Source: Acidobacteriota bacterium
GTDB taxonomy: Bacteria > Acidobacteriota > Vicinamibacteria > Vicinamibacterales > UBA2999
NCBI GenBank assembly: GCA_030650395.1
Contig: JAUSDY010000016.1
Coordinates: forward strand, 176,896 to 240,895
Direction of reading: 5' to 3'
DNA length: 64,000 nucleotides
Shown: positions 39,513-47,402 of the stretch, piece after piece
Layout: every line of letters begins with the position of its first letter
How positions within the stretch are numbered: the stretch's first letter is position 1
The notes under the pieces: generated by a model
The model's input: only the letters and a program-made list of their open reading frames with translations
What the model was told of the DNA's origin: nothing
Database searches by the model: none
Program-made: the position numbers and the translations under genes

Positions 39513-41238
39513 ATCGGTGTTTCGCTTTCGCCCGTCTCGGACTTTCGCTTTCGCCTTTCGCCTTCGCTCGCGTCGTCCCTTTTGCCTGCGCCGCGTCGAG
39601 CAGCTCGCGGGCGCTTTCGAGCGCCTTCACGCCGGCGGCGGAGCCGCCCATCATGCGCGCGATTTCCGTTGCGCGCGCCTCGCCGGCCAGCCGGGTCACG
39701 CCGGTCACCGTGCGGCGTCCCTGCACGCGCTTCTCGATCAGGAAGTGCGTCCGTCCGCATGCCGCGATCTGGGGCAGGTGCGTGATGCAGAGCACCTGGA
39801 ACCGATCGCCCAGCGCCGCCAGCTTCTCCCCCACCACGCTCGCGACCCGCCCGCCGATGCCGGCGTCGACTTCGTCGAAGATGAGGGTCTTCCCTTCGAC
39901 TCGCAACGCTCGAGCTTCGCTCGACCGTTGCTCGCTCAGGGCCAGGGTCTTCAGCGCCAGCATGACACGCGACAGCTCGCCGCCCGACACGATTCGCGCA
40001 AGCGGCCTCAGGTCCTCGCCGACGTTCGGCGACAGGAAGAACTCGCCGGCGTCGATGCCGGCGTCCGACCAGCGGTCTTCGGACTCGGCCGTCGACAGCC
40101 GGACCTCGAACTTGGTCCGCGCCATGGCCAGCTCCGCGAGTTCGGTTTCGATCATCTTCGAAAAGCGTCCCGATGCCTCTCGTCTGCCCGCCGAAAGTTT
40201 TCTGGCCTCGTCCAGGAAGCGCGCACCCGACGTGCGCAGTTGCTCCTCGATCTCGGCCAGCGTCGACTCCCCTCCTGTCAGCGCCGCATGTTCGGCCGCG
40301 AGGCGATCGCGGCGGGCGATCGCCTCTTCGAGCGTGCCGCCGTGCTTGCGCTTCAATCGCTCGAGCAGCGCGAGCCGCTCTTCGACCTGCAGCAGCCGCG
40401 CGGGCGACGCGTCGATGCCGTCGGAAAAATCGCGGAGCGTGAACGCGAGATCCTCGAGCTGCGCCTTGATCCCGTCGCGGGCATCGAGGTACGGCGCAAA
40501 CCGCGGATCGATCGACGCCAGCTCCCCCACTTTCTTCCAGACTCGTCCGAGCGCCACCAGCGCGGCCGATTCGGTGTCGTACAACTCCGCGTAGCTTTCG
40601 GCGCAGAGCCGCTGAATGGTGTCGGCGCTGCGAAGCAACTGCCGATCGGCCGACAGCGTCTCGTCTTCACCGGCTTGAAGATTTGCCTTCTGGAGCTCCG
40701 CCAGCTGGAACTCGACCAGATCGAGCCGCGCCGCCCGCTCGCGATCGTCCATGCGCAGGCGATCGAGCTGCTCGCGCAGTCCCCGCACCACGGCAAACGC
40801 CGATGACACGCGGGTGCGCGCCGCCTCGAGGCCAGCCCAGGTGTCGAGTAGCGAAAGATGTTGTGAGGGATCGAGCAACTGCTGATGCTCATGCTGCCCG
40901 TGCAGCTCGACGAGGCGGTTGGATAAATCCTTGAGCGCGGCGGCCGTGGCGAGCGCACCGTTGATAAAGGCACGGCTGCGGCCCTGCGAGGTGATCTCAC
41001 GCCGCACGATCAGCTCGCCGCCGTCGGGAGTCTCGAAGATCGCTTCGACCGTGGCGACGTCCTCACCGGTTCGGATCAGATCGCTCGTGGCGCGACCGCC
41101 CAGCAGCAGGCCGACGGCCTCGACCAGGATGGATTTGCCCGCGCCGGTCTCACCGGTCAGAATATTGAACGATTGTTCAAAGTCGACCGCCACCGACTCG
41201 ATCACCGCAAGGTTGCGGATGGCCAGGTAGCGAATCAT
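39511..41238 (-). CDS. recN: RecN DNA repair ATPase
   Basis: An SMC-like protein that acts in double-strand break repair. The 575-residue product has the Walker A ETGAGKSILVEA near residue 30, a central coiled coil (about 150-360), and the C-terminal signature VSGGELSRVMLALKTLAL with Walker B KTLIFDEVDAGIGG. In place of a short loop before Walker B, residues LSEQRSSEARALRVEG are encoded by a 49-base palindrome also found in miaB. The last 25 residues are Lys/Arg/Ala-rich low-complexity sequence coded by a CTTTCGC-type repeat. The start is at the usual MIRYLAIRNLAVI. Confidence 0.93.
   Translation of the reverse strand: MIRYLAIRNLAVIESVAVDFEQSFNILTGETGAGKSILVEAVGLLLGGRATSDLIRTGEDVATVEAIFETPDGGELIVRREITSQGRSRAFINGALATAAALKDLSNRLVELHGQHEHQQLLDPSQHLSLLDTWAGLEAARTRVSSAFAVVRGLREQLDRLRMDDRERAARLDLVEFQLAELQKANLQAGEDETLSADRQLLRSADTIQRLCAESYAELYDTESAALVALGRVWKKVGELASIDPRFAPYLDARDGIKAQLEDLAFTLRDFSDGIDASPARLLQVEERLALLERLKRKHGGTLEEAIARRDRLAAEHAALTGGESTLAEIEEQLRTSGARFLDEARKLSAGRREASGRFSKMIETELAELAMARTKFEVRLSTAESEDRWSDAGIDAGEFFLSPNVGEDLRPLARIVSGGELSRVMLALKTLALSEQRSSEARALRVEGKTLIFDEVDAGIGGRVASVVGEKLAALGDRFQVLCITHLPQIAACGRTHFLIEKRVQGRRTVTGVTRLAGEARATEIARMMGGSAAGVKALESARELLDAAQAKGTTRAKAKGESESPRRAKAKHR
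39892..39940. repeat. 49-bp in-frame palindrome, copy in recN
   Basis: Matches the miaB copy at 43 of 49 positions. The arms are identical and the inner stem TCGAGC/GCTCGA differs from miaB's TCGGGC/GCCCGA by a compensatory pair. It is read in the same frame as in miaB. Confidence 0.88.
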
Positions 41239-41257
41239 GGGGCGATGCCTTCATTTT

Positions 41258-41281
41258 GGCGGCACTAAAGTGCCGCCCTAC
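41258..41281. repeat. Palindrome with TAAA loop before the tol operon
   Basis: GGCGGCAC, TAAA, GTGCCGCC then CTAC: a perfect 8-base-pair stem in the gap between divergent recN and tolQ. The same design as 35577 and 3208, with unrelated stem sequence. Confidence 0.8.
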
Positions 41282-41291
41282 TGGAGTTCAC

Positions 41292-41319
41292 TTGGCGAGC
41301 GGAACTGCCATCGTATCAT
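41292..41319 (+). promoter_or_regulatory. Candidate promoter for the tol-pal operon
   Basis: TTGGCG, 16 bases, TATCAT. It is the best sigma-70-like match upstream of tolQ. The -35 match is modest (4 of 6). Confidence 0.35.
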
Positions 41320-41343
41320 GGGTTTGACAGTTTTTCCCATGGC

Positions 41344-42168
41344 GTGTTACGGTTGCATAATACTGCGCTCTCCCAGCAGCGCATTTCCCATGGAACGGAT
41401 TCGGAGGCTTTGTTGCCGACGCCTGGATCGTTTGTCCTGGCCTTGCAACTCGAGGGCGGTCTTCCGCCCACTCGAGCGGCGGCCGGGGATTTTGCTGCCC
41501 TAGTCTTCTCAGCAAGCCCCATCGTCAAGTTCGTGATGGCGCTTCTCCTGCTTTTCTCGGTCATATCCTGGGGAATTATCGTCTACAAGGCGTGGACCTT
41601 CCGGGGCATCGAAAAACAGACCGTCACCTTTCTCGAGGTCTTCCGCAAGAGCACCAAGTTCTCCGAAGTGCAGGCGGTGTGCCCTTCCCTCGGCCTCAGT
41701 CCCCTGGTCGGGATGTTCCAGGCCGGCTATGCCGAATTAACCGCGCAATTGCGCAAAGCTCAGCCGGCGGCCAGTCCCGGCGTGCCCGCGCCGCGTCCAA
41801 CCTTAAAGAGCATTACCGCGGTCGACCGCGCGCTGCTGCGCGCCTCGTCGATCGAGGTCGGCAAACTCGAGAAACGGGTCACGTTCCTGGCGACAACCGC
41901 CAGCATCACGCCGTTCATCGGGCTGTTCGGGACCGTGTGGGGAATCATGACGGCATTCATGAACATCGGCGCGCAGGGTTCGACCGATCTCGCGGTGGTC
42001 AGCGGTCCGATCGCCGAGGCGCTGATTGCGACCGCGCTCGGGTTGTTCGCGGCGATTCCGGCGCTCTACTTCTATAACCACTTCACCTCGAAAGTGAAGA
42101 ACTACGCGTCGGAGATGGACGACTTCGCGCTCGAGTTCCTGAACATTTCGGAAAGGAACTTCACCTAG
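41344..42168 (+). CDS. tolQ: TolQ/ExbB proton channel subunit
   Basis: An inner-membrane subunit that uses the proton motive force for outer-membrane constriction. The protein has one helix near residue 60 (VKFVMALLLLFSVISWGIIVYKAW), then a cytoplasmic loop, then two helices with TTASITPFIGLFGTVWGIMTAF and AEALIATALGLFAAIPALYFYN. Length is 274 residues from the ATG at 41344. A TTG at 41413 with GGAGG five bases upstream would give 251 residues and looks more likely as the true start. tolR overlaps its stop by one base. Confidence 0.92.
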   Translation: MLRLHNTALSQQRISHGTDSEALLPTPGSFVLALQLEGGLPPTRAAAGDFAALVFSASPIVKFVMALLLLFSVISWGIIVYKAWTFRGIEKQTVTFLEVFRKSTKFSEVQAVCPSLGLSPLVGMFQAGYAELTAQLRKAQPAASPGVPAPRPTLKSITAVDRALLRASSIEVGKLEKRVTFLATTASITPFIGLFGTVWGIMTAFMNIGAQGSTDLAVVSGPIAEALIATALGLFAAIPALYFYNHFTSKVKNYASEMDDFALEFLNISERNFT

Positions 42169-42623
42169 TGAAGGTGATGGCGCAGCCCGACGCGAACACC
42201 GGACGCCGGCGCGGCCGGCGGGTGTCGACGTCGCTGTCGGAGATCAACGTGGTGCCGCTGGTGGACGTGATGCTGGTGCTGCTGATCATTTTCATGGTGG
42301 CGGCGCCGATGATGCAAAAAGGCGTCGAGGTCAACCTGCCGACGACGCGGCGGGCCGACAAGATGACGAAGACGCTGCTGTATGTCACCGTGCCGGCGTC
42401 CTACGAAAAGGATCGGCGCGTCTTCATCGACGAGGAATCGATTCCGGTGGACGTCCTGAGCGAGCGCATTCGCCAGGTGATGGCCACGCGCGACGACAAG
42501 GAAGTGTTCCTGCGCGGCGACGGCAGCGTGCGGCTGCAGCACCTGATGGATGTCTTCGGCCGGCTCAAAGAAGGCGGCATCGAGAAGGTGGGCATCGTGG
42601 CGCAAGAGCGGCGCGACCAATAG
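42168..42623 (+). CDS. tolR: TolR/ExbD proton channel subunit
   Basis: A single-pass protein (151 aa) with the helix VVPLVDVMLVLLIIFMVAAP; its Asp is the proton-conducting residue. It has a periplasmic peptidoglycan-binding domain with FIDEESIPVDVL and EVFLRGDGSVRLQHLMDVF. GTG start at 42168, overlapping the tolQ stop by one base. It partners TolQ and TolA. Confidence 0.92.
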   Translation: MKVMAQPDANTGRRRGRRVSTSLSEINVVPLVDVMLVLLIIFMVAAPMMQKGVEVNLPTTRRADKMTKTLLYVTVPASYEKDRRVFIDEESIPVDVLSERIRQVMATRDDKEVFLRGDGSVRLQHLMDVFGRLKEGGIEKVGIVAQERRDQ

Positions 42624-42625
42624 CG

Positions 42626-43390
42626 ATGGATGCCGTCTCTGAAGTTCTCCTGTCGCGGGCGGCCAAGTCGGATGGCCTCAACAGCATGGTGGGGGCATCG
42701 GCGCTCGCGCACCTCGTGCTGGTCGCGGCCGTGGCCTTCGTTCCGTCGGCGTGGTTTGCCGTACCGCGCGAGCCGGAGGTCGTCATGCAGATCAGCCTGG
42801 GCGGCCCGGTTGGTCCGCGCGACGGCGGGCTGGCCACTCTCGGTGGGCGGCCGATTCAAGAGGTCACAGAGACCAAGAAGGCGATCGAGCCGGTGCGTCC
42901 GCCGGCTGCAAAGACGCCGGAGATGATCGAGCCGACCAAAGCACCGCCAAAGAAGACGCCCACCAATCCGATGGACGCGAAGGATCCGCGCAGCCGCACG
43001 CCGACGAAGGGCGCGGAGGTGCAACAGGGCTCGACCGTTGCGGAAACCGGCGGCAAGGGTCTGGGCTTCGGCCTGTCGTCGGGCGGTGGCGGTGCCGGCG
43101 GCTATCTCGATGTCGCAAATTTCTGCTGTCCGGCTTATCTCGCCACCATGCGCGACATGATCACGCGCAACTGGGACTCGAAACAGGGCACCAGCGCCGT
43201 GGCCCAGGTGCGCTTCGTCATCCAGAAAGATGGCCGCATCGTCGATGTGTCTGTCGAGAAGTCGAGCGGCCGGCAGGATCTCGACTTTCTCGCGTCGCGC
43301 GCGCTGCAGCTGGCGCGGCTGCCGCCGCTGCCGGCGGAGTATCCCGAAGCAGCGTTGACCGTTCACCTGTTTTTTGAGTACGTGCGTTAG
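42626..43390 (+). CDS. tolA: TolA/TonB-like energy-coupling protein
   Basis: A 254-residue protein that would span the periplasm and contact Pal and TolB. The N-terminal helix is at about 25-45 (SALAHLVLVAAVAFVPSAW), then a Pro/Lys-rich segment (about 80-130) and a C-terminal TonB/TolA domain (AVAQVRFVIQKDGRIVDVSVEKSSG, then LARLPPLPAEYPEAALTVHLFF). It is shorter than enterobacterial TolA, with no long helical rod. Position inside the tol operon favours TolA over TonB. Confidence 0.85.
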   Translation: MDAVSEVLLSRAAKSDGLNSMVGASALAHLVLVAAVAFVPSAWFAVPREPEVVMQISLGGPVGPRDGGLATLGGRPIQEVTETKKAIEPVRPPAAKTPEMIEPTKAPPKKTPTNPMDAKDPRSRTPTKGAEVQQGSTVAETGGKGLGFGLSSGGGGAGGYLDVANFCCPAYLATMRDMITRNWDSKQGTSAVAQVRFVIQKDGRIVDVSVEKSSGRQDLDFLASRALQLARLPPLPAEYPEAALTVHLFFEYVR

Positions 43391-43403
43391 AGAGAGCGTG
43401 AGC

Positions 43404-44840
43404 ATGACGAACATACAGCTCGGAACCATTCGGTGGGGACAAACCTTCCTTGTCCGCCGAAGCGCCTGGCGCGCAGGTGGAAGGTTTGTCCGGTCCGTGG
43501 CGCTGCTGGTGGCGGCGTCCGCCGTCGTGGCAGCGCAGACGCCCGCCCAACCCGCTGCCCCGCCGCAACAGCAACAGCCGACGAGCGTCGAGCTGCGCCT
43601 CACCGGCGATGCGGGCTCGCCGCCGCGCCTGGCTGTGCCCGACCTCCTCTCGCTCTCGCCCGATCGCGAAACGCAGGAGGCTGCGAAGACCATCGCCGAG
43701 GTGCTGTGGAACGACCTTCACTTCGAGCGCGAGTTCGATCTGATTCCGCGCGACACCTACAAGTCGATTCCGCTGGCGGGCTCGATCGACGCCGTGCCAT
43801 TCGATCGCTGGCGCGAGCTTGGCGCCGACGGCGTGCTGATCGGCACGGTGCAAAAGACCGCAGCCGGCGTTCGTGTGGAAATGCGGATGTACAACGTCCG
43901 TGCCCGCGCGTCGGCGTACGGCCGTGAATACAGCGGGTCGGCGGCCAACCCTCGCGTCTACGCGCACACCATGGCCGACGAACTGCACGACTCTCAGCGC
44001 AGTCTGCGCGGCGTGGCGAGGACGAAGCTCGCCTTCAGCTCCGATCGCAACCGCGAGCCCGTCGTCAACACCATCGAGAAGCGCGAGGTCAAAGAGATTT
44101 ACGTCTCCGACTACGACGGCGCGAATCAGCGGCGCATCACCATCAACCGCGCCTTGAACATCACGCCGAGCTGGTCGCCGGACGGGCGCTCGATCGCCTA
44201 CACCTCGTACCGGAGCGGCCTGCCCGACATCCTGATCTCGAACATCTTCGCGGGAACGATGGAAACGCCGACCAAGGGCGTCGGTCAGAACTTCCTGCCG
44301 GTATTCTCGCCCGACGGCACCCGCATTGCGTTCATGTCGAGTCGCGACGGCAACTCGGAGATCTACATCGTGGATCGCGACGGCCGAAACTTGACGCGGC
44401 TGACCAACAACCCGGCGATCGACGTGACGCCCACCTGGTCACCGAACGGCGCCCAACTCGCGTTCACGTCGGAGCGCACCGGCAGCCCCCAGATCTGGGT
44501 CGTCGGCGTCGACGGCACGGGGCTCCGGCGTATTTCCTATGAGTCGTATGCCGATCGTCCGACATGGTCGCCGCCGCCCTACAACGAGATCGCGTTTGCC
44601 GCGAGGACCGGGCCGGGCTACGACATCAAGATCCTGAACATCGGCAGCGGCGAGACGCGTCAGATCACGTTCGGTGAGGGCAGCAACGAAAGCCCGGCGT
44701 GGTCGCCGAACGGGCGCCACCTGGCGTTCATGTCGACGCGTGCTGGCCGCAGCCAGATCTTCACCACCGACAGAGACGGCAGGAATGTCCGTCAACTGAC
44801 ACGGGATGGCAACAACACGACTCCCAATTGGTCTCAATAA
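43404..44840 (+). CDS. tolB: TolB periplasmic beta-propeller
   Basis: A periplasmic protein (478 aa) that binds Pal and is displaced by TolA pulling. An N-terminal alpha/beta domain covers about residues 60-190 (VLWNDLHFEREFDLIPRDTY). The propeller repeats follow: SWSPDGRSIAYTSYRSG, VFSPDGTRIAFMSSRDGNSEIY, TWSPNGAQLAFTSERTG and AWSPNGRHLAFMSTRAG. The signal peptide has an unusually long basic leader (about 30 residues), partly encoded by a palindromic element at 43437-43491. I chose the ATG at 43404, 13 bases after tolA. Confidence 0.93.
   Translation: MTNIQLGTIRWGQTFLVRRSAWRAGGRFVRSVALLVAASAVVAAQTPAQPAAPPQQQQPTSVELRLTGDAGSPPRLAVPDLLSLSPDRETQEAAKTIAEVLWNDLHFEREFDLIPRDTYKSIPLAGSIDAVPFDRWRELGADGVLIGTVQKTAAGVRVEMRMYNVRARASAYGREYSGSAANPRVYAHTMADELHDSQRSLRGVARTKLAFSSDRNREPVVNTIEKREVKEIYVSDYDGANQRRITINRALNITPSWSPDGRSIAYTSYRSGLPDILISNIFAGTMETPTKGVGQNFLPVFSPDGTRIAFMSSRDGNSEIYIVDRDGRNLTRLTNNPAIDVTPTWSPNGAQLAFTSERTGSPQIWVVGVDGTGLRRISYESYADRPTWSPPPYNEIAFAARTGPGYDIKILNIGSGETRQITFGEGSNESPAWSPNGRHLAFMSTRAGRSQIFTTDRDGRNVRQLTRDGNNTTPNWSQ
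43437..43491. repeat. Intragenic palindrome in tolB with outer inverted arms
   Basis: The outer arms GGACAAACCTTCC (43437) and GGAAGGTTTGTCC (43479) are perfect complements and enclose a member of the 30-bp family (TTGTCCGCCGAAGC, about 43449-43484). It encodes the basic leader of TolB. Confidence 0.75.
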
Positions 44841-44844
44841 AAGT

Positions 44845-44928
44845 GGTTCCTCACGGAGGTTCCCCACGGGGGTTCCTCACGAAGGTTCGGAACAGAGGTT
44901 CGTCACGAAGGTTCTCACGAGGGTTCTT
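44845..44928. repeat. Tandem 13-mer repeat between tolB and pal
   Basis: Six units of GGTTCCTCACGGA type (13, 13, 13, 13, 13, 12 bases) fill the whole gap. The last unit ends in GAGGG five to six bases before the pal ATG, so the repeat appears to supply the ribosome-binding site. There is no visible coding frame. Confidence 0.88.
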
Positions 44929-45504
44929 ATGACACGTACAGCGAATGTCTCGATGGTTCTGATGGTGATGCTGGCCGTAACGATCGGCGCGTGCAACAAG
45001 AAGACGCCACCAGTGGTGCGGCCGCAGCCGCCGGTGACGGGCAACACCACGACGCCGCCATCGCCGCCTCGCCCGCCGGACCCGATCACCGAGCCGATGC
45101 CGATGCCGCCGGAGCCGCTCAAGGACGACAGCCTGACGTCGAACTCGCTGGACGACTTGAACCGCGACTCGCCGCTCAAGCCGGTGTTCTACGACCTCGA
45201 CAGTTCGGACGTCAACGCCGACGGCCAACAGATACTGCAGGCCAATGCGGCCGTGCTGAAGCGCTACCCGATCTGGCAGATCACGATCGAAGGTCACTGC
45301 GACGAGCGCGGCACGGCCGAGTACAACCTGGCCCTGGGCGAGCGCCGCGCGCTGGCCGCGAAGACCTACCTGGTCTCGCTCGGCATTGCCGCGGACAAGG
45401 TGCGCACCGTCAGTTACGGCAAGGAGTTTCCGTTCGACGCCGGGCACGAAGACAACGCGTGGTCCAAGAACCGCCGCGCGCATTTCGTGATCACGGCAAA
45501 GTAA
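44929..45504 (+). CDS. pal: Peptidoglycan-associated lipoprotein Pal
   Basis: An outer-membrane lipoprotein (191 aa) that binds peptidoglycan noncovalently and TolB. The signal ends TIGACNKK. A Pro-rich stretch follows to about residue 75, then the OmpA-like domain: PVFYDLDSSDVNADGQQIL, ITIEGHCDERGTAEYNLALGERRA and the C-terminal NRRAHFVI. The Asp and Arg that bind meso-DAP are in HCDERGT and ERRA. The ATG at 44929 follows a repeat-derived ribosome site. Confidence 0.94.
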   Translation: MTRTANVSMVLMVMLAVTIGACNKKTPPVVRPQPPVTGNTTTPPSPPRPPDPITEPMPMPPEPLKDDSLTSNSLDDLNRDSPLKPVFYDLDSSDVNADGQQILQANAAVLKRYPIWQITIEGHCDERGTAEYNLALGERRALAAKTYLVSLGIAADKVRTVSYGKEFPFDAGHEDNAWSKNRRAHFVITAK

Positions 45505-45513
45505 GATGGGCGT

Positions 45514-46416
45514 ATGAGCCGACGACTCCACGCCCGCCTTCGCGCTGCGCGCTTCGGCGCGCGAGCAGGGATACTCGCGCTGGCTCTCGTGTCCGCGGCC
45601 GCGCCGGTGGCCGCGCAGTCGCGCCGGGAAATGCAGATGATGGCCGACATCCGCATGCTGCAGGAACAGACGCAGCAGATGCAGCAGCAGCTGGCGGCCG
45701 CCATCGAACAGCTCAGCACCAACCTCAAGGCGATCTCGAGCCGCCAGGACGAGCAGACCGCACAGACCCGCAAGTCGTTCGCGGATCAGAAGCTGGTGAT
45801 CGATCAGTTCGCCACCGACCTGCGGATCGTGCGCGAGCGAATCGACGAATCGAACGTCCGCATCACCACCCTGTCGCAGGAAGTGGAAGCGTTGCGGCTG
45901 GCGATTCCGCAGTTTACTGCGCCGCCGGCAGCCGCCGTCGATCCCAATGCGCCCGCGGGTGTGCCGCCCGCACCAACGGACCCGGCGGCAACCGCGCCGC
46001 AAGCGCCGCCGATGGCGCCAGGCTCGCCGCAGCGGATGTTCAATACTGCGCTCGCCGACTTTACGGTGGGCCAGTGGAGTCTCTGCATCCAGGGCTTCGA
46101 GATGTACCTCCGCAGCTTCGCGCGCACCGATGCGGCCGACGATGCGCAGTGGTATATCGGCGAGTGTCATTACAACGACGGCAAGTTTCCCCAGGCCGCG
46201 GATGCCTACAACCGGGTCATCACGAACTTTCCCAGGGGCGACCGGGTGCCCGACGCCTACTACAAGCGCGGCGTGACCTATACCAACATGAAGCAGCCCG
46301 ATCAGGCGCGTGAATCGTTCGAGACCGTGATCAAGCTGTTTCCCGATCATGAAATGGCGCGGCTGGCGAAACAGCAGCTGACGCGGCTCACGCAGGGCAA
46401 ACCGCCGGACGAATAA
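45514..46416 (+). CDS. cpoB: CpoB/YbgF cell division coordinator
   Basis: A periplasmic protein (300 aa) that works with Tol-Pal. The signal peptide core is AGILALALVSAAAPVAAQ. A coiled coil at about residues 40-130 (QEQTQQMQQQLAAAIEQL) promotes trimerisation. A Pro-rich linker leads to TPR repeats (about 175-300) with DAQWYIGECHYNDGKFPQAADAYNRVI. The basic leader before the signal core overlaps a palindromic repeat (45532-45562). The stop codon TAA is the first of a heptamer array. Confidence 0.9.
   Translation: MSRRLHARLRAARFGARAGILALALVSAAAPVAAQSRREMQMMADIRMLQEQTQQMQQQLAAAIEQLSTNLKAISSRQDEQTAQTRKSFADQKLVIDQFATDLRIVRERIDESNVRITTLSQEVEALRLAIPQFTAPPAAAVDPNAPAGVPPAPTDPAATAPQAPPMAPGSPQRMFNTALADFTVGQWSLCIQGFEMYLRSFARTDAADDAQWYIGECHYNDGKFPQAADAYNRVITNFPRGDRVPDAYYKRGVTYTNMKQPDQARESFETVIKLFPDHEMARLAKQQLTRLTQGKPPDE
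45532..45562. repeat. Intragenic palindrome (30-bp family), in cpoB
   Basis: CCCGCCTTCGCGCTGCGCGC then TTCGGCGCGCGAG. Encodes RLRAARFGAR in the leader before the signal core. Confidence 0.65.
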
Positions 46417-46470
46417 CCAATAACGAAAAACCAATAACGAATAACCAATTACCAATTACCAATAACCAAA
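46411..46470. repeat. Heptamer array AATAACC
   Basis: About eight 7-base AATAACC/AATTACC units follow cpoB; its stop codon is inside the first unit. The gap to ssb (46417-46521) holds no other feature that I can see. Confidence 0.85.
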
Positions 46471-46521
46471 ATACAATTGCAGCGACCGAAGAGCGATTAG
46501 TGGTGAGAGAGGCGACGTGAC

Positions 46522-46959
46522 ATGGGCAGTGTGAACAAGGTGATTCTGGTGGGCAATCTCGGCAAGGACGCCGAGGTGCGCGTGACCCCGGGCGGCCAGT
46601 CGGTGGCGAGCTTCAGCATTGCGACGACCGAGAACTGGACCTCGAAAGAAGGCGAGAAGAAGGAACAGACCGAGTGGCACCGCATCGTGCTGTGGGGCAA
46701 GACCGCCGACTCGCTGCAGCCCTACCTGGTCAAGGGCAAGCAGATCTACCTCGAAGGCCGGCTGCAGACGCGGCAGTGGGAAAAAGAGGGACAGAAGCAT
46801 TACACCACCGAGGTCAAGGCCGACAAGATCGTGCTGCTCGGCGGTGGCACCGGGCGCGGCGGTGGCGGCGGCGATCGCCAGGTCGATCGCGGTGACGGCG
46901 GCTACCAGGATCCGATGAAGGACGCGGCGCCGGTGACCGACGACGATATTCCATTCTGA
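46522..46959 (+). CDS. ssb: Single-stranded DNA-binding protein
   Basis: A 145-residue protein. The OB-fold at about 1-105 has VNKVILVGNLGKDAEVRVT, TENWTSKEGEKKEQTEWHRI and WGKTADSLQPYLVKGKQIYLEG. A Gly-rich linker precedes the acidic tip DDDIPF that recruits partner proteins. A separate transcription unit seems likely, since heptamer arrays lie on both sides. Confidence 0.96.
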   Translation: MGSVNKVILVGNLGKDAEVRVTPGGQSVASFSIATTENWTSKEGEKKEQTEWHRIVLWGKTADSLQPYLVKGKQIYLEGRLQTRQWEKEGQKHYTTEVKADKIVLLGGGTGRGGGGGDRQVDRGDGGYQDPMKDAAPVTDDDIPF

Positions 46960-47058
46960 GTGCAGAGTTAGGAGTGCAGAGTTAAGAACAAATTCTGCAC
47001 TCTGAACTCTGAACTCTAAACTCTAAACTCTTAACTCTTAACTCTTAACTCTTAACTC
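46959..47058. repeat. Heptamer array TTAAGAG with inverted arms
   Basis: Forward units (about 46960-46990) and complementary CTCTTAA/CTCTAAA units (47000-47058) separate convergent ssb and the cupin gene. The cupin stop codon lies within the array. Confidence 0.88.
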
Positions 47059-47402
47059 CTCCCGTATCGGTCCTCGAGCCGGACCACGTCGTCCGTCTCG
47101 GGGGTCGAGACTTCCAACACATCCGAGTCTTCGATCGCCGTCATGCGGTGCACGGTGGGCGGCGTCACGTGCACCGCTTCGCCGGGTCCCATCTCGGTCG
47201 CGACGAGCGTGCCGTCGATCTCCTGCTCGAACAGGATCTTTCCGGACCAGACGAAGATCGTCTCGTCTTTCTTGTTGTGGTACTGGAGGCTCAGCGCGTG
47301 GCCCTTGTTGATGTGGATCTGCTTGCCGACGTAGCGGTCGGTGCGCGCCCACCACAGCTCGTAACCCCAGGGTTTCTCGACCCGATGTAACGGTGGCTTC
47401 AA
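47052..47402 (-). CDS. Cupin (mannose-6-phosphate isomerase type II C-terminal-like)
   Basis: A 116-residue single-domain cupin. It opens RVEKPWGYELWWARTDRYVGKQIHINKG and continues with SLQYHNKKDETIFVWSGKILF and MGPGEAVHVTPPTVHRM, typical of phosphomannose isomerase and GDP-mannose pyrophosphorylase C-terminal domains. It overlaps the end of the enzyme I gene by four bases. A stand-alone cupin could bind a sugar phosphate; a catalytic role is not certain. Its stop codon lies in a heptamer array. Confidence 0.82.
   Translation of the reverse strand: MKPPLHRVEKPWGYELWWARTDRYVGKQIHINKGHALSLQYHNKKDETIFVWSGKILFEQEIDGTLVATEMGPGEAVHVTPPTVHRMTAIEDSDVLEVSTPETDDVVRLEDRYGRS

Noticed and set aside
39517..40806. 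Plus-strand open frame of 429 codons opposite recN
   Set aside because: Shadow of recN; no start signal and no domain.
46455..46800. Minus-strand frame starting in the ssb region
   Set aside because: Antisense to ssb and the heptamer array; not a gene.
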